Assembly (NCBI GenBank): GCA_964006375.1
Contig: OZ023262.1
Span: 196,231,907 to 196,295,906 of the forward strand
DNA: 64,000 nt
Source: Tillus elongatus
Taxonomy: Eukaryota; Arthropoda; Insecta; Coleoptera; Cleridae
Direction: 5' to 3'
The notes beneath the pieces are model-generated. The model did not search any database. It saw only the letters and a program-made list of their open reading frames with translations, and was not told the DNA's origin. Position numbers and translations under genes: made by a program. Below are positions 46,096-57,782 of the stretch, piece after piece (the first letter of the stretch is position 1; each line of letters begins with the position of its first letter).

Positions 46096-46873
46096 GGGTG
46101 TTTCCAAAAGTGATGGTCTATGTTACAGGTGCAAATTCAGCACAAAAAAAATAAAAATTTTTTTGGCATGTGGGGGTTTTCGAGGACACTGCTGGCAGAG
46201 GGCGCCACCTGTAAGACATGGCTTTCATTCAATTGGCTATAATTTTTTGACACCCAGTAATATCGACTTACCGTATAGCTACATTGCAGCCCCTATCAAT
46301 TGCAAGTAAAAAATGTATACTTGATTTAAATCTCTCAGACACACCATTTTCGAGATATTTCAATTTTTGTATGTCGATGTCGCCCAAAAATTAATTCTGC
46401 GACAAATCATAGGAATACATTTTTCACCTTTTAATTGCTATCAGTATGTATTAACTTAATTTTATTATTCTCTAGTTAAAAATTAAAATCTTACCAGAAA
46501 AAAGAACTGACACGACACAATCATGAACATAAAATAAAAAGCCATGATAACAAACTTTGAACAAACCATTTAACAAAGTGGTTTCCATCGTTACGGGACT
46601 TGACTTGCGTTTTCGTCGTGACATATACTACATTTCACTTTTATGTTTGAGACTACTCACTATTTTTATGTAATTAATTGTATTGTCCGTAATTTTTCTA
46701 ATTAAATATGGAAGTCTTTACCAAAAATAAACTAACAGACATGCATGTTATGTATTCATGGGCATTTGGTAACTGTTATGAGGCGAAACGACTAAATGAA
46801 GAAGCTTTCCCAAATCGGAGAATTCCAGACAGAAGGATGTTTCAATGGATTGACATCCGTCTGCGAGAAACAG

Positions 46874-46914
46874 GTACATACTTACATTATCTAATACATA
46901 GATCTGTCTCTTTC

Positions 46915-46996
<82 letters not shown>

Positions 46997-47000
46997 CCAG
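46874..47000 (+). other. 127-bp GT...AG segment within transposase, mostly (TA)n
   Basis: Begins GTACATACTTACATT and ends TTACCAG, with CAGGTAC repeated at 46871-46877 and 46998-47004. Removing it restores the reading frame RETG|TLNKVTAD (phase 1). It can be read either as an intron with canonical splice sites or as an insertion with a 7-bp target duplication; the two are not exclusive. Contains about 39 TA units (46916-46994). Confidence 0.6.
46916..46994. repeat. (TA)n microsatellite
   Basis: About 39 TA units inside the segment that splits the transposase. Confidence 0.98.
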
Positions 47001-48380
47001 GTACCCTTAATAAAGTTACTGCTGATTGAGGCAGAAGTGCACAAAATCCTGATTTTGAAGAGGCTGTTCTGGATAAAATTAAACAAAATCCAAAAATAAG
47101 TACTAGGGAAATGGCCAATCATCTGAGAGCATCCAATGCAACGATATGGCGAGTTCTTCACGAGAAACAATTGCGTCCATATCACATCCAACGTGTGCAG
47201 ACACTATTGCCTGAAAGAGATTTTATACCTCGCCTACAATTTTGCCAATGGTTTCTTCAACATAATAATGTAGAGAACTTGTTGAATTGTGTATTGTTCA
47301 CTGACGAGTCTGGATTTAGGCGCGACGGGATCGTCAATTTTCGTAACAGCCGTATTTGGGCTGACGAAAATCCTCACGCAGTTTTTGAAAGGCATCATTA
47401 ACAGCAATGTTCTTAAATGTACGGGCTGAAATTGTAGGGTGTAATTTGATAGGACCAATTTTTTTACCTCACAGACTTAATGCTTCAACTTATCTTGAAT
47501 TCTTGCAAAACTGGGTTATTAGAAAATGTACCTCTTGGCATAAGACATAACCTGTGGTTTATGCATGATGAAGCCCTGCCACATTTCGCCCTAAATGTCA
47601 GAAATTACCTAAGCAATACTTTTGCGGATGGATCGGACGCGGTGGACCCCGCCTGATTGAAATCCTATGGACTTTTATTTATGGGGGCATCTCAAAAGTG
47701 TTGTTTATAAAGCAAATGTTGAAAATGTTAATGACCTACAGCAAAGAATTGTACTTGGATGCGAACAAATTAGTAATACACCAGAAATATTTCACAGAGT
47801 ACGACGTTGTATGCTCCGCAGAATACGAAAGTGTATTGAAGTGGAGGGTGGCCATTTTAAACATTTATTGTAGTCAGGTATCATAAAATGTTATAAGCTT
47901 TTTTATTTGTGTTTTACTTGTTGTTAAAATTTGCAGACAATACAATTAGTTACTTGAGAAAAATTAATTTTTGAGCGACATCGATATACAAAAATTTAAA
48001 TATCTCGAAAATGGTGTGCCTGAGAGATTTGGATCAAATATACATTTTTTGCTTACAATTGATAAGGGCTGCAATATAGCTATACCGTAGGTCGATATTA
48101 CTGGGTGTCAAAAAATTATAGCCAATTGAATGCAAGCATAGTCTTACATGTGGCGCCCTCTACCAGAAGTGTTATTGACAATAACATATTTAATTTTTTT
48201 GCCCTCAAAAACCCCCGCATGCCAACTTTCACGTCAAATTTTTAATTTGACTCGGACTTATTCGTGAAAAACTGTAAAAAACTAAGCATATGCGGACCCA
48301 TGTTTATATGAATAAATAGTCTTATTTTTTTGTGCTCAATGTGCACCTGTAACATAGACCATCATTTCTGAAACAACCTG

Positions 48381-49351
48381 TATAACCAGTAGTAACAGTT
48401 ATTACCATTATGATGGCCGTTTTTATAAATATTTTGTTTTCAAAATTTAATAACTTAATATATTTAATATATTAATTATCTATGCTTAGAAATGTGACAG
48501 CGTAAGCCCTTTATGTAACTTACGCTGCACTTGGGTTATTCAAGGAATGTCAGCCTTGATGTAACCCCTTTAAATTGAATAAATGTTGAAAATACTATTA
48601 ACTGTGACACCTACTGAACTCTATTTTGCCGTGGCTGTTTCTTACACTGCTATTTCACTGACTTATACAATTAATTTGGCACACCTGCTCGTGTGTCGAG
48701 TGTCAACGTCTAATCTAATATGTTGGGTTAGAAACTAAGAGGAAAGTTCAGAAAATACTGTTGGCAGCAAATAATTATAATGTAAATGTATGACAGTAAA
48801 AAAAACCACAATAGCTGCGTTATTTAATTGTTATAATGGTTTGTGTATCTAGTGGTAACAAAGCTATTTTAAGGTATCGTACTTATATTTGATTGTGAAC
48901 AAGCTATTTTTCCAACCTGTGATCACAGACGTTTACATAAAAAATAATAAAATTATGTTATCCAACAGCAAATGACACAATAGGGGCTGTTATGAACGGT
49001 AATGTGGTTAATAAGTATTAAAAGGGGGAGGTGAAATTTACCTACATCCTCTCAACTGTGGTGTTCATTATACCCAGACGTCTTGGTTGAAATTAATTAA
49101 GCAGCAATCCAATTGTGAGGCAAATGGAAGTCACACAATAAAGTCAGCATATAATAAAATCCAGTTTATCAGAACAAGTCCAGTTTATCCAAAAAAGTCC
49201 AATATATTTCAAGTAAAATTACCGGCCTGTCTGCAAACTATAAAACAGTTAAAAAATACAGTCCGGAAAACCCTGTAAGAAGAGTCAAAATCTAACTTTG
49301 GAATGATATGAATAAATATAGTTTATCCAGGGGTATTATGGAAATTAAACT

Positions 49352-49356
<5 letters not shown>
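48381..49356. other. No recognisable feature
   Basis: AT-rich. Contains only short chance frames. Confidence 0.4.
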
Positions 49357-49448
<92 letters not shown>

Positions 49449-49510
49449 ACACCGATTCGGTGATCACCTTCCTTTTGCAAGCGACTTGGAGAATCAGCAG
49501 GAAAATCTGC
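49357..49510 (+). mobile_element. (TA)n tract with MITE R-box fragment
   Basis: About 44 TA units (49357-49445) followed by GTTACACCGATTCGG, CACCTTCCTTTTGCAAG and GCAGGAAAATCTGCTCAG, a shortened R-box. Confidence 0.65.
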
Positions 49511-49801
49511 TCAGTTCAAATAGATTAAACAATGCTTTGCTGTAAATATACTTATAGCCAGTGTCACTTTTTATTTAATTCATAAATAATATTAAAATTA
49601 ATATCTGAGGATAGGTTGAAAAAAATCTGCAGGAGATGTTTTAGGACCGTCATAGAAACCGTAATTTCGGTGTGTTATAAGGTCTGTATAAAGGCAACAT
49701 GTGTACTAATTGGCGTCAAAGAAGCTTAATTATTTTTTGAGACACATTTTTTTCGTGAATATAGATTTTTTTGAGGACGTTTAAATATATTTACTGTTTT
49801 T

Positions 49802-50335
<534 letters not shown>

Positions 50336-50489
50336 AGTTTTTATTCTTAAAACGTCAAAAAAGTCGCGATTCTAAACGTCAAAATTGACATGTTCTAAAT
50401 AGAGAATTTACATGAACGGCTATACAGCGTAAATGTCATAAAATAAGTTTAAAAGCGTTAAGTTTGAGCTACAATCTTCGTTGCTCTTT

Positions 50490-50575
50490 ATTTTATTAAA
50501 TTATTTGCAGAAAATTAATTTAAAATAGATCCTTTATGTGATGCTTTGGTAGCAGTTTCAGTTATTTATTTAATT
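50490..50575 (-). repeat. Inverted partner of 245-320
   Basis: In reverse complement it reads AAACTGCTACCAAAGCATCA, GGATCTATTTTAAATTAATT and TTCTGCAAATAATTTA, matching 250-312 with about 80% identity by eye. Confidence 0.6.
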
Positions 50576-51459
50576 TTAAGCAATCAGATTACGCTTATTA
50601 TGTAGCGTTTTTTTTTTCAATTGTGCAATGTGGAATTTTTGGTAAGTGGTTTCTCCTTTCTATGGACTTCTGCAAGGTTAGCTTTTTACAGTTTGCATTT
50701 CTAGCTCAGTTGTAGCGTTAACCTTGCACAGAACCTCAAATTGACTTTAGGTCTCTTAACTGTATTGTGGAGTTGAGATCACAGGATTTGTCCGATAGTT
50801 AATGCATAAAAGGGTTCCTCTAAGCATGTTTCTGAATTATTTTTGTCAAAAAACGTACAATACGCTAATCTGCTAATTTACCTATAAATGTTATTAATAT
50901 TAAAAAAATGGAAACAACGCTCGTGCCTGGAATAAAGTTCTCTTCCTCATTTTAACTTTAAATGAAATTTCCCTCTCCCGTTTCGCATCCGTTCAACAGA
51001 TTGGGCACAGAAAATATAGGAATTAACTTAAAATTATCATTTATAATTAAAGGAAAATACAACTTGTTCTAGGTATGCAACGAAAAAATTCACACAACAG
51101 AATAATTTCTAGATTCTAAAACCTACTGTAACGCTATAAGGAAACAACGTTAAATGAAACGAAAACTATTTCAGGTTAAGGGAAGGAAAATGTTTTTACA
51201 GTAAAATAAACTTTCGTATTCCAAAAAACAACAAGATTCTTATAAGGCGTAATACAATAGTGCATAATGATAGTCCACGGCAACAATACATGTCATATTC
51301 AACTGACAAATTATTTTGATAAATGTCAGATCTACTTTCAAAGTGACATGTAAATAAGTATTTTGTTTTCTGACATTTGTAATACAAATGTAGACATGCT
51401 CTTCTTCTTACAATCATATTTATTTTTAGCCATCACAATTTTACCCATAGAGTTGGATA
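50576..51459. other. No recognisable feature
   Basis: AT-rich spacer without recognised genes. Confidence 0.4.
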
Positions 51460-51562
51460 CAATTTTAGTGACTTTTAAATTTTGAAAAGATTTCTTTAAA
51501 TGAGCGCGAAGTAGGCCCCATAGAACCCATATCCGGGTTGGTTTCAGTTTTTATCTGTTTCC
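51460..51562 (+). mobile_element. MITE family A L-box fragment
   Basis: TTTAAATTTTGAAAAGATTTC, AAATGAGCGCGAAGTAGG and CATAGAACCCATATCCGGGT match the L-box at 45.9 and 49.8 kb. Directly followed by a CAGGGTGACG element rather than a long microsatellite. Confidence 0.65.
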
Positions 51563-51569
51563 ATATATA

Positions 51570-51747
51570 CAGGGTGACGCATTTCTAGGGTAAAGCTCAA
51601 AATATCCATTATTATACACGATATGATAAAAAAATTTAAATGTTAAATATACGATTTCTAGAGCTGCATCTTATAAAATTATTTTTACAATCACAGGTGG
51701 CCCATAAGTCGCTGCTGATGCATTTTTTTTCCTAATCGAACACGCCT
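51570..51747. mobile_element. Short MITE-like element, CAGGGTG left end
   Basis: TATATACAGGGTGACGCATT at the left; CGAACACGCCTTAT at the right is a decayed match to the usual GAACACCCTAT end. No coding capacity. Confidence 0.4.
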
Positions 51748-51810
51748 TATAGTATTACAATTTTTGCATTTTCCATCGAAAGATAATGCATGTTTGTAAG
51801 AAAATAAATT

Positions 51811-52117
51811 AGGGATACAGCAACTGCGTTATGGTGGTGATTTTTCATAAAATGTTTCTTTCGATAGCTTAATTTACTATTAACCTAAGGTTTGTTGGCC
51901 AGGAAACCAGTTTTTTGGGCACATTTTAGATTTATTTTCGGAAGATTTTTGTATATTGTCAAACAATAAACTTATTTTGATGACATATGGTACATTGTTT
52001 CTCCTATATAGGTTACACTGGTAGCCAAATTTGATGCAAGCTTTCTTAAAAAAAATAGTTCTTATTAAAAACATTTTTATGAAAATTCACTACCATAACG
52101 CCCTTGCTGCGTTCAGA
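51811..52117. mobile_element. MITE family A, complete short copy
   Basis: Left arm TACAGCAACTGCGTTATGG, GGTGATTTTTCAT; right arm ATGAAAATTCACTACCATAA, CGCCCTTGCTGCGTTCAGA. The interior in reverse matches 15234-15530. About 307 bp. Confidence 0.8.
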
Positions 52118-53330
52118 GATTTTTTGTTGATACAGGAGTAGAGAATCTCTAATAAACACCTCAGTCACACACCGTAGTGTGTGGGAATTTAAGGTAGTGT
52201 GGGTTTCGCACATACTCCCTGGAGTACCGAACTTTGGTCTATACCTCCTTCGGAATGACTTCACACATGACGTCGGGATTTTCAGTGTTTTAATTCTGCT
52301 TGTCGCGGAGGAGTTAGCGGGTCAGGATAAGCTTTGGATACTTCTACCTTAGTGGAAGTTGCTCACTGTATTCGGTTGTACTACGAAGAAGAGCATTTGG
52401 ATGAGCAGCGAAACAGAGTGGTGGGTAGTTAAGTTATAAACTCAAGTATTGAAGGAATTTTCAAATCAGAAAGAATCTGACTGTTTCTGACAAACCATGG
52501 CGCTCCGGTAACCATTATCAGAATTTTCTGGATGATTTGAAGGGTCTAGATGTGGGTTTGCGCCACGGCGGCCTATACAGGGGACGCATACGTCAAGGCT
52601 GGCCGGATAATGACTTTGTTCATAAGCAGTTTATTGTTCATGGGCAATTTGAAGTTTCTGTTAAGAAGTGGAAAAAACTTCGAGATCAACATCGAAGCTT
52701 TCCGTCGGACATGTTAGACATGGGGGCCCCATGTTAGTCGTTTGTCGAGGAAAACCCCGAGGTATTTGGCAGTAAATATAGAGTGCCTTGGTTTAAAATA
52801 TACGTATTTAGTTTAAATATGTATCCCAGTGACTTGTATTTAGGTCATCCTAACTATATTCTTGTAATTACGTATGTTGATTTAATTATTATTTTGTTTC
52901 AATAATTATATCTTTAATGACTAAATCTTATCTAAATTTTACCTACACGTCTCATCATCTATTAAGGTTATTATATGTACTTCAATTAAACACAACTATA
53001 AAGAGTTTACATGTGACATTTACTCTAAGACTAAGAGATTTTAATATCGTCGTAAATGTAGCTATAAGAAATAAAGTGGAAATTATGTACCTAAGACACT
53101 ATACACAATTTTATAATCTCAATAAATGACAGTCTTATATGCTGGTAAGTAACACAGGTGAAGCAATGTTTAATATATGTCATTAATTCCCATGCGAAAT
53201 GAGACTTCCGATGACATTATCATAACATTGTTTGCCATCTCCAATGGTAATAAACACACATTTATAACTTTAACGAACTTTAGAAAAAGCTCCGATACAT
53301 CAAGTGGGTTATATCTTGGAATTTTCATAT
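52118..53330. other. Unassigned, with a small open frame
   Basis: 52537-52737 (+) is open for 66 codons (MKGLDVGLRHGGLYRGRIRQ...), less AT-rich than its flanks, but I recognise no family. Upstream near 52170 is a short palindrome (CACACACCGTAGTGTGTG). The rest is AT-rich without features. Confidence 0.3.
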
Positions 53331-53346
53331 ATACATACACACACAC

Positions 53347-53435
<89 letters not shown>
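53331..53435. repeat. (CA)n(TA)n compound microsatellite
   Basis: A short CA run followed by about 43 TA units, ending at the transposon terminus. Confidence 0.97.
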
Positions 53436-53438
<3 letters not shown>

Positions 53439-55506
53439 GGTCGCTGATAAGTCTGGAAACGGTCGATTATCCGGGAAAATATACAAGGTGTCGAAAAAAG
53501 TTTTATACAAAAGTTTTTGGGTTCTTTAATGTCTACTAGGCGGTGATAATTTTATTTATACAGGGTTGGTCATACAGGCGTGGCACACCAATATTATTTT
53601 TTTTTTTAATAGAACACCCTATATATTATTCGATATTTCAATCCTTCTCTTAATTTTGAGCAACATTTATGAGAAGCATAATGTACCTAAACTCAATCGT
53701 TTCCGGGTAAAAAAATAAATAAAAATAAACGCTACTGTTTTTAAAATCTATTGGATGAAGAACAAAAATAAATGAAAAGTAGAATATCTCTTGAAAACAA
53801 TCTGTGAGTGTGAAAAGAACCGGTTGCGATGTTTTTAACATTGTTTGGAATCCCAAGATAAGATAAGATGCCCATAAGAAACGCAGTATTATTCTTTTGT
53901 TTTAAAATGTTTCCAGGACAACGAATGTCAAACATTCATTCAGTGTCAACAGTTTTGAAACATTAGTAATTTATTGTCAACAGTTTTTGTGCAAAATGGC
54001 AAGTTTAAGTGAAACCGAACGTATCGAAATTTTAATGATGATAGGGTACGGTGATAGAACACGAAGTTTTGCTCAAGTGGTGATTATGTTCAATGAGTTG
54101 CATCCTGAGCGGGAATCGATCTCCAAATCCACAGTTTCGAAAACTTTGCATCGTTTTCACGAAACTGGCGGTATCAAGGATAAACCTAGAACTGGAAGGC
54201 CAGTAACCGTTACAAATGAAGAAAATTCTTTGAATGTAATATTGGATGTGGTGGAAAATCCGAAAACTTCGGCACAGCAATTGGCTTTAAATCACAATAT
54301 GAGTCGATATTCAATTCAAAAGATTACGAAGCGGGAAAAGTTCCGTCCATATAAAATTCATTTATTGCAAGAACTGAGTGAAGACGATTTTGATCGCAGA
54401 ATCGAGTTCTGTGAACATATTATGGAGAAGTTACGCCAAAATTTTAACTTTGCCAACCACATTTTGTTTTCCGACTAATCTACATTTTGTTTGAATGGAC
54501 AAGTCAACCGACACAACTGTAGGTACTGGTCAGACGAAAACCCACATTGGATGGAACAAATTCACACCCAAAGACCGCAAAAAGTAAATGTTTGGTGTGC
54601 TATTATTGGTGGACATATCATAGGACCTTATTTTATACACGGTAATTTGAACTCTGCTCGATATTTGACACTTTTGCAAGAATCAATTGTTCCAGACGTT
54701 AGTCGATTATTTCCGAACAATAACGACCCAAATCTACCAGCGGAAGAAATATGGTTTCAGCAGGATGGGGCACCCCCTCATTTTGGAATTGAGGTACGGG
54801 AATATCTGAATCAAACCTTTCCTGGCAGATGGATAGGGCGCAGGGGAACTATTGAATGGCCAGCTAGGTCTCCCGACATGACGCCGCTTGACTTTTTTTT
54901 GTGGGGTCATGTAAAAAATTTAATTTACCAAAATAGACCGCAGAATATTGAAGAGTTGCAAGCAAGGATTGTGCATGAAATTAATAGCATTCCTCAAAAC
55001 GCTCTTGTAAATGCAGTGCAATGTTTTGTTAAGCGAATTCATTATTGTCAGGAGGTCAATGGAGAACACTTTGAACATCTTATAAAATAGGATTTCAAAC
55101 AATGTTAAAAACATCGCAACCGGTTCTTTTCACACTCACAGATTGTTTTCAAGAGATATTCTACTTTTCATTTATTTTTGTTCTTCATCCAATAGATTTT
55201 AAAAACAATAGCGTTTATTTTTATTTATTTTTTTACCCGGAAACGATTGAGTTTATGTACATCATGCTTCTGATAAATGTTGCTCAAAATTAAGAGAAGG
55301 ATTGAAATATCGAATAATATATAGGGTGTTCCATTAAAAAAAAAATAATATTGGTGTGCCACGCCTGTATGACCAACCCTGTATAAATGAAATTATCACC
55401 GCCTAGTAGACATTGAAGAACCCAAAAACTTTTGTATAAAACTTTTTTCGACACCTTGTATATTTTCCCGGATAATCGACCGTTTCCAGACTTATCAGCG
55501 ACCCTG
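53436..55506 (+). mobile_element. Well-preserved Tc1/mariner element, ~417-bp TIRs
   Basis: The left arm from CAGGGTCGCTGATAAGTCTG to about 53852 is mirrored almost perfectly by 55090-55506, differing at only a few positions. TA flanks both ends. The arm contains an inner pair CAGGGTTGGTC / GAACACCCTAT, as though an older terminal structure were nested inside. The transposase fills the centre. The high arm identity indicates the youngest mariner element here. Confidence 0.95.
53987..55090 (+). pseudogene. Tc1/mariner-type (DD36D) transposase, single nonsense mutation
   Basis: One frame of 368 codons, including the terminator, with one internal TAA at 54476-54478. The N-terminus has two helix-turn-helix parts (VTKTLHRF-like SKSTVSKTLHRFHETGGI, KTSAQQLALNHNMSRYSIQK) and a GRPV linker. 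First Asp: HILFSD, immediately before the stop. Second: WFQQDGAPPHF. Third: ARSPDMTPLDFFLWG, with 36 residues between second and third. C-terminus: RIHYCQEVNGEHFEHLIK. Initiation is likely at 53996 (ATGGCAAGT). Cut-and-paste transposition at TA is the family function; the stop next to the first catalytic residue would abolish it. Confidence 0.93.
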
Positions 55507-55524
55507 TATATATATACACATATA

Positions 55525-56424
55525 GGGGGATTTCATAAGGGTGAAGAGGCACCTTATCTCAGAAATAGATATTCCAGGAGATTTGCGAAAAAATCCTGTT
55601 GAGTGGCTAAAGAAAAATGCTGTAAAAAATATGTAAGTTCCTAACTCTGCCGCTAGGGGGCGTAATTGCTGTGGTCATGTGAAAGAAGGCATTTTTTGAA
55701 AAATATTCCTATATAAGCTATAAAAATAATAATATAGTGTTAATATTACTGAAATGCTATACCTTTTTTGGTTCAATATTTTTTGCCGTATGTCGTAATA
55801 GGGCACTTTGATCACTTCAAAGTTTACATAATTTTGGTTTGACTCAACCGAACGGTTGAAATCTATCTGGCTTAAGAGAGGAAGGTCTGTTAGTTAAAAC
55901 GAGATGATAGCTAAGTCCCATATTTGTGGTTTTTCATAAATTAACATTAATTATTCCTTTGGCTATACATCCGAAACTAATTGAGATATCGAATTGAATC
56001 TTTCACATATCCGCTTGCAAATTTATTCCCCATTCTGATTATTATATAATAACGATGTCATTTTATTTAAAACTTTCTCAAGAAAGTTGAAAAAAAGTTA
56101 GGTTTTGAATAACGTGCTCTGGCGAGGGCAGCGAAAATCAATGTGAATAAGCTATCGTCTCGTTTTAACTAAAAGACCCTCCTTTCTTGAACAGGACAGA
56201 TTTCATCCAATTCGTTTGAGCAAAAAGTGTTGAACCTAAGAGATGTAGAATTTCAGTAAGTTTAACACTGCCTTTTTTATAGCTTTTATATGGATCTTTT
56301 CCAGAAAAACGCCTTGTTTCAAATGACCATAGCGATTATGCTCTAGAGCGGCAGAGTTGGGAACGTAAAATTTATTTACTGCCACTCACTCCTGACATGA
56401 GATACCTCTTCACCCTTAATGAAA

Positions 56425-56427
<3 letters not shown>
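55525..56427. mobile_element. Foldback MITE with ~400-bp arms
   Basis: The left arm GGGGATTTCATAAGGGTGAA, GAGGCACCTTATCTCAG, AACTCTGCCGCTAGGG and GTTAGTTAAAACGAGATGAT is mirrored at 56427 (in reverse GTATTTCATTAAGGGTGAAG, AACTCTGCCGCTCTAGAG, TTAGTTAAAACGAGACGAT). TA tracts flank it. The centre (~170 bp) has no coding frame, so it needs a transposase supplied elsewhere. It lies 18 bp from the preceding mariner element. Confidence 0.85.

Positions 56428-56515
<88 letters not shown>
56428..56515. repeat. (TA)n microsatellite
   Basis: About 44 TA units directly outside the foldback element. Confidence 0.98.
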
Positions 56516-56518
<3 letters not shown>

Positions 56519-56826
56519 TACTTTTAAGGACAATTTGGACCAAATTCTCCGGGCTTAAACCTTAAAGAAAATCACTTTGCATTAAACTCGATATATTTCA
56601 ATTTATCTCGACACCATCTTCAAGAGTACTGAAAATATTAAGACAAAGGTTACAAACCATTTTTAATAGTACATAAGTTGAGGGCGCATAAAAATCAGAC
56701 GATGGTGCTACATGCATATTTAAATTTGACAATTCAGATTCAGATGTTGGCAGAGTGGAAATTGAATAGTGCTGGCAGTTGTCATTTCATATTTAAATAA
56801 TTGTAACAAAATTGTCAGACATTAGG
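56516..56826 (-). repeat. Penelope-like terminus with hammerhead-like relic
   Basis: 56516-56590 matches 60853-60935 (GTTTACTTTTAAGGAC.., CCTTAAAGAAAATCACTTTG, CATTAAACT). On the minus strand at 56586-56627: ACTC, UUGAAGA (CUGANGA with C changed to U), a weak stem II region, GAAA, palindromic UAUA, UC and GAGU, with ACUC/GAGU able to form helix I. The AAGATGGTGTCGAG phrase is typical of Penelope-like termini. The hAT element at 56827 inserted into this sequence. Confidence 0.5.
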
Positions 56827-57162
56827 CCAGCTTTTCTCAACCTTTTAGTATTTCGACCCAATTTTCAATCATAATTCTAATCGCGCCCCCCTGTCTTACG
56901 TCCACCATAGCGGACATTCTCGTGACTTCACGAGATGTTCCGATTTGTTCCGAACAGCCTAGAACGTGTGCGCGGCGCCTATCAATGCTGCATCTTGTTC
57001 ACTTCCAGCCAGTCTCAGTCGAGTCGATCCTTCTACCGTGAATGTGTATATTGTAATTTGGATGTTAACTGAAATTCACGATATTCGAGTAGCCGTAGAC
57101 TTATAAAGTGTATATAGAAACATGGATAAAATTTTAAGTGGGCATAAGTAGATATATCTATA

Positions 57163-57782
57163 CAGTTCCTGGACCACGTCCCCATGTTAATTCCCATAAG
57201 AAAAAAAACGACCAAACATAGAGCGATCAAACATAGCCCCCACTCCACCATTACCCAAAATGTGCAAAAACACAGAGGCGTAGCGGCCTCGGCCTCCACC
57301 GGAGGTTGGGGAGCGGCGGGGGTGACGGTTAGATTCTGGGATACAGAGTCTCTGAATCAAGATGCGGGTATTTGGGCACTAGGGAACCGGTGGTTAACCA
57401 TATTATTAAATACTAGCGGACCAAAGAAACGAGGGACGGGTGTTAGAGAGAGAGCATGCTCGAAGATATTAGTTTGAGTGCGACGTCGAGATAGAAAAGG
57501 ATTCGATAGCTACATATTAATATAATCGGGTACAACCAACGACAGACAGAACAGACAGGACAGGCAGCTCTCTAGCAGGAGAGACAGCTGTCTAGCAGGA
57601 CAGACGGCCGCCCAACAGCTGTCTAACAGCTGTCTGTTCTCCTCCAGTGGCGGCGGAGGCCGCTACGCCTCGGTGTTTCTGCTATTTTGGGTGGTGGTGG
57701 AGTGGGGCTATGTTTGATCGCTCTATGTTTGGTAGTTTGTTTTTCTTATGGGAATTAACATGGGGATGTGGTACAGGAACTG
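57163..57782. mobile_element. GC-rich MITE inserted in the hAT transposase
   Basis: Inverted arms of ~145 bp begin CAGTTCCTGGACCACGTCCC and, in reverse from 57782, CAGTTCCTGTACCACATCCC; TA lies outside both ends. The centre (57310-57640) is GC-rich with repeated CAGCTGTCTAACAGCTGTCT-type motifs. Removing it rejoins the hAT N-terminus. Confidence 0.85.

Larger units (their letters stand above)
46708..47873 (+). pseudogene. Tc1/mariner-type transposase relic with possible intron/insertion
   Basis: MEVFTKNKLTDMHVMYSWAF starts an N-terminal helix-turn-helix (RRIPDRRMFQWIDIRLRETG). The frame is broken at 46874 by 127 bp containing (TA)n and resumes as TLNKVTAD, then a stop, then NPKISTREMANHLRASNATI, RPYHIQRVQTLLPERD, the first Asp in VLFTDESGFRRDGIVN and ADENPHAVFERHH. 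After stops and shifts it has WFMHDEALPHFALNVRNYL (second Asp), GRGGPRLI-like, and from 47667 FYLWGHLKS, then RIRKCIEVEGGHFKHLL. Several lesions, inactive. Confidence 0.85.
46095..48380 (+). mobile_element. Tc1/mariner element with ~300-bp or longer TIRs
   Basis: The left end TGGGTGTTTCCAAAAGTGATG, then GTCTATGTTACAGGTGCA, is mirrored at 48380 (in reverse CAGGTTGTTTCAGAAATGATG). Further inverted blocks include GACACCCAGTAATATCGAC, TCAATTGCAAG and AAATTAATTCT..TTTTTGAGCGAC. TA flanks both ends. The right arm carries an extra ~100-bp stretch near 48190-48330. Confidence 0.87.

Noticed and set aside
52537..52737. Possible small host gene
   Set aside because: 66 codons, no recognised motif, no splice or promoter evidence. 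Kept only as an unassigned frame.
53987..55090. Domesticated host transposase gene
   Set aside because: It is still enclosed by near-identical long TIRs and TA duplications and has a nonsense codon at the active site, so it is a transposon copy, not a host gene.
57184..57477. 97-codon plus-strand frame in the GC-rich MITE
   Set aside because: Spans a TIR and core of a MITE inserted in another gene; no motif; openness follows from GC content.
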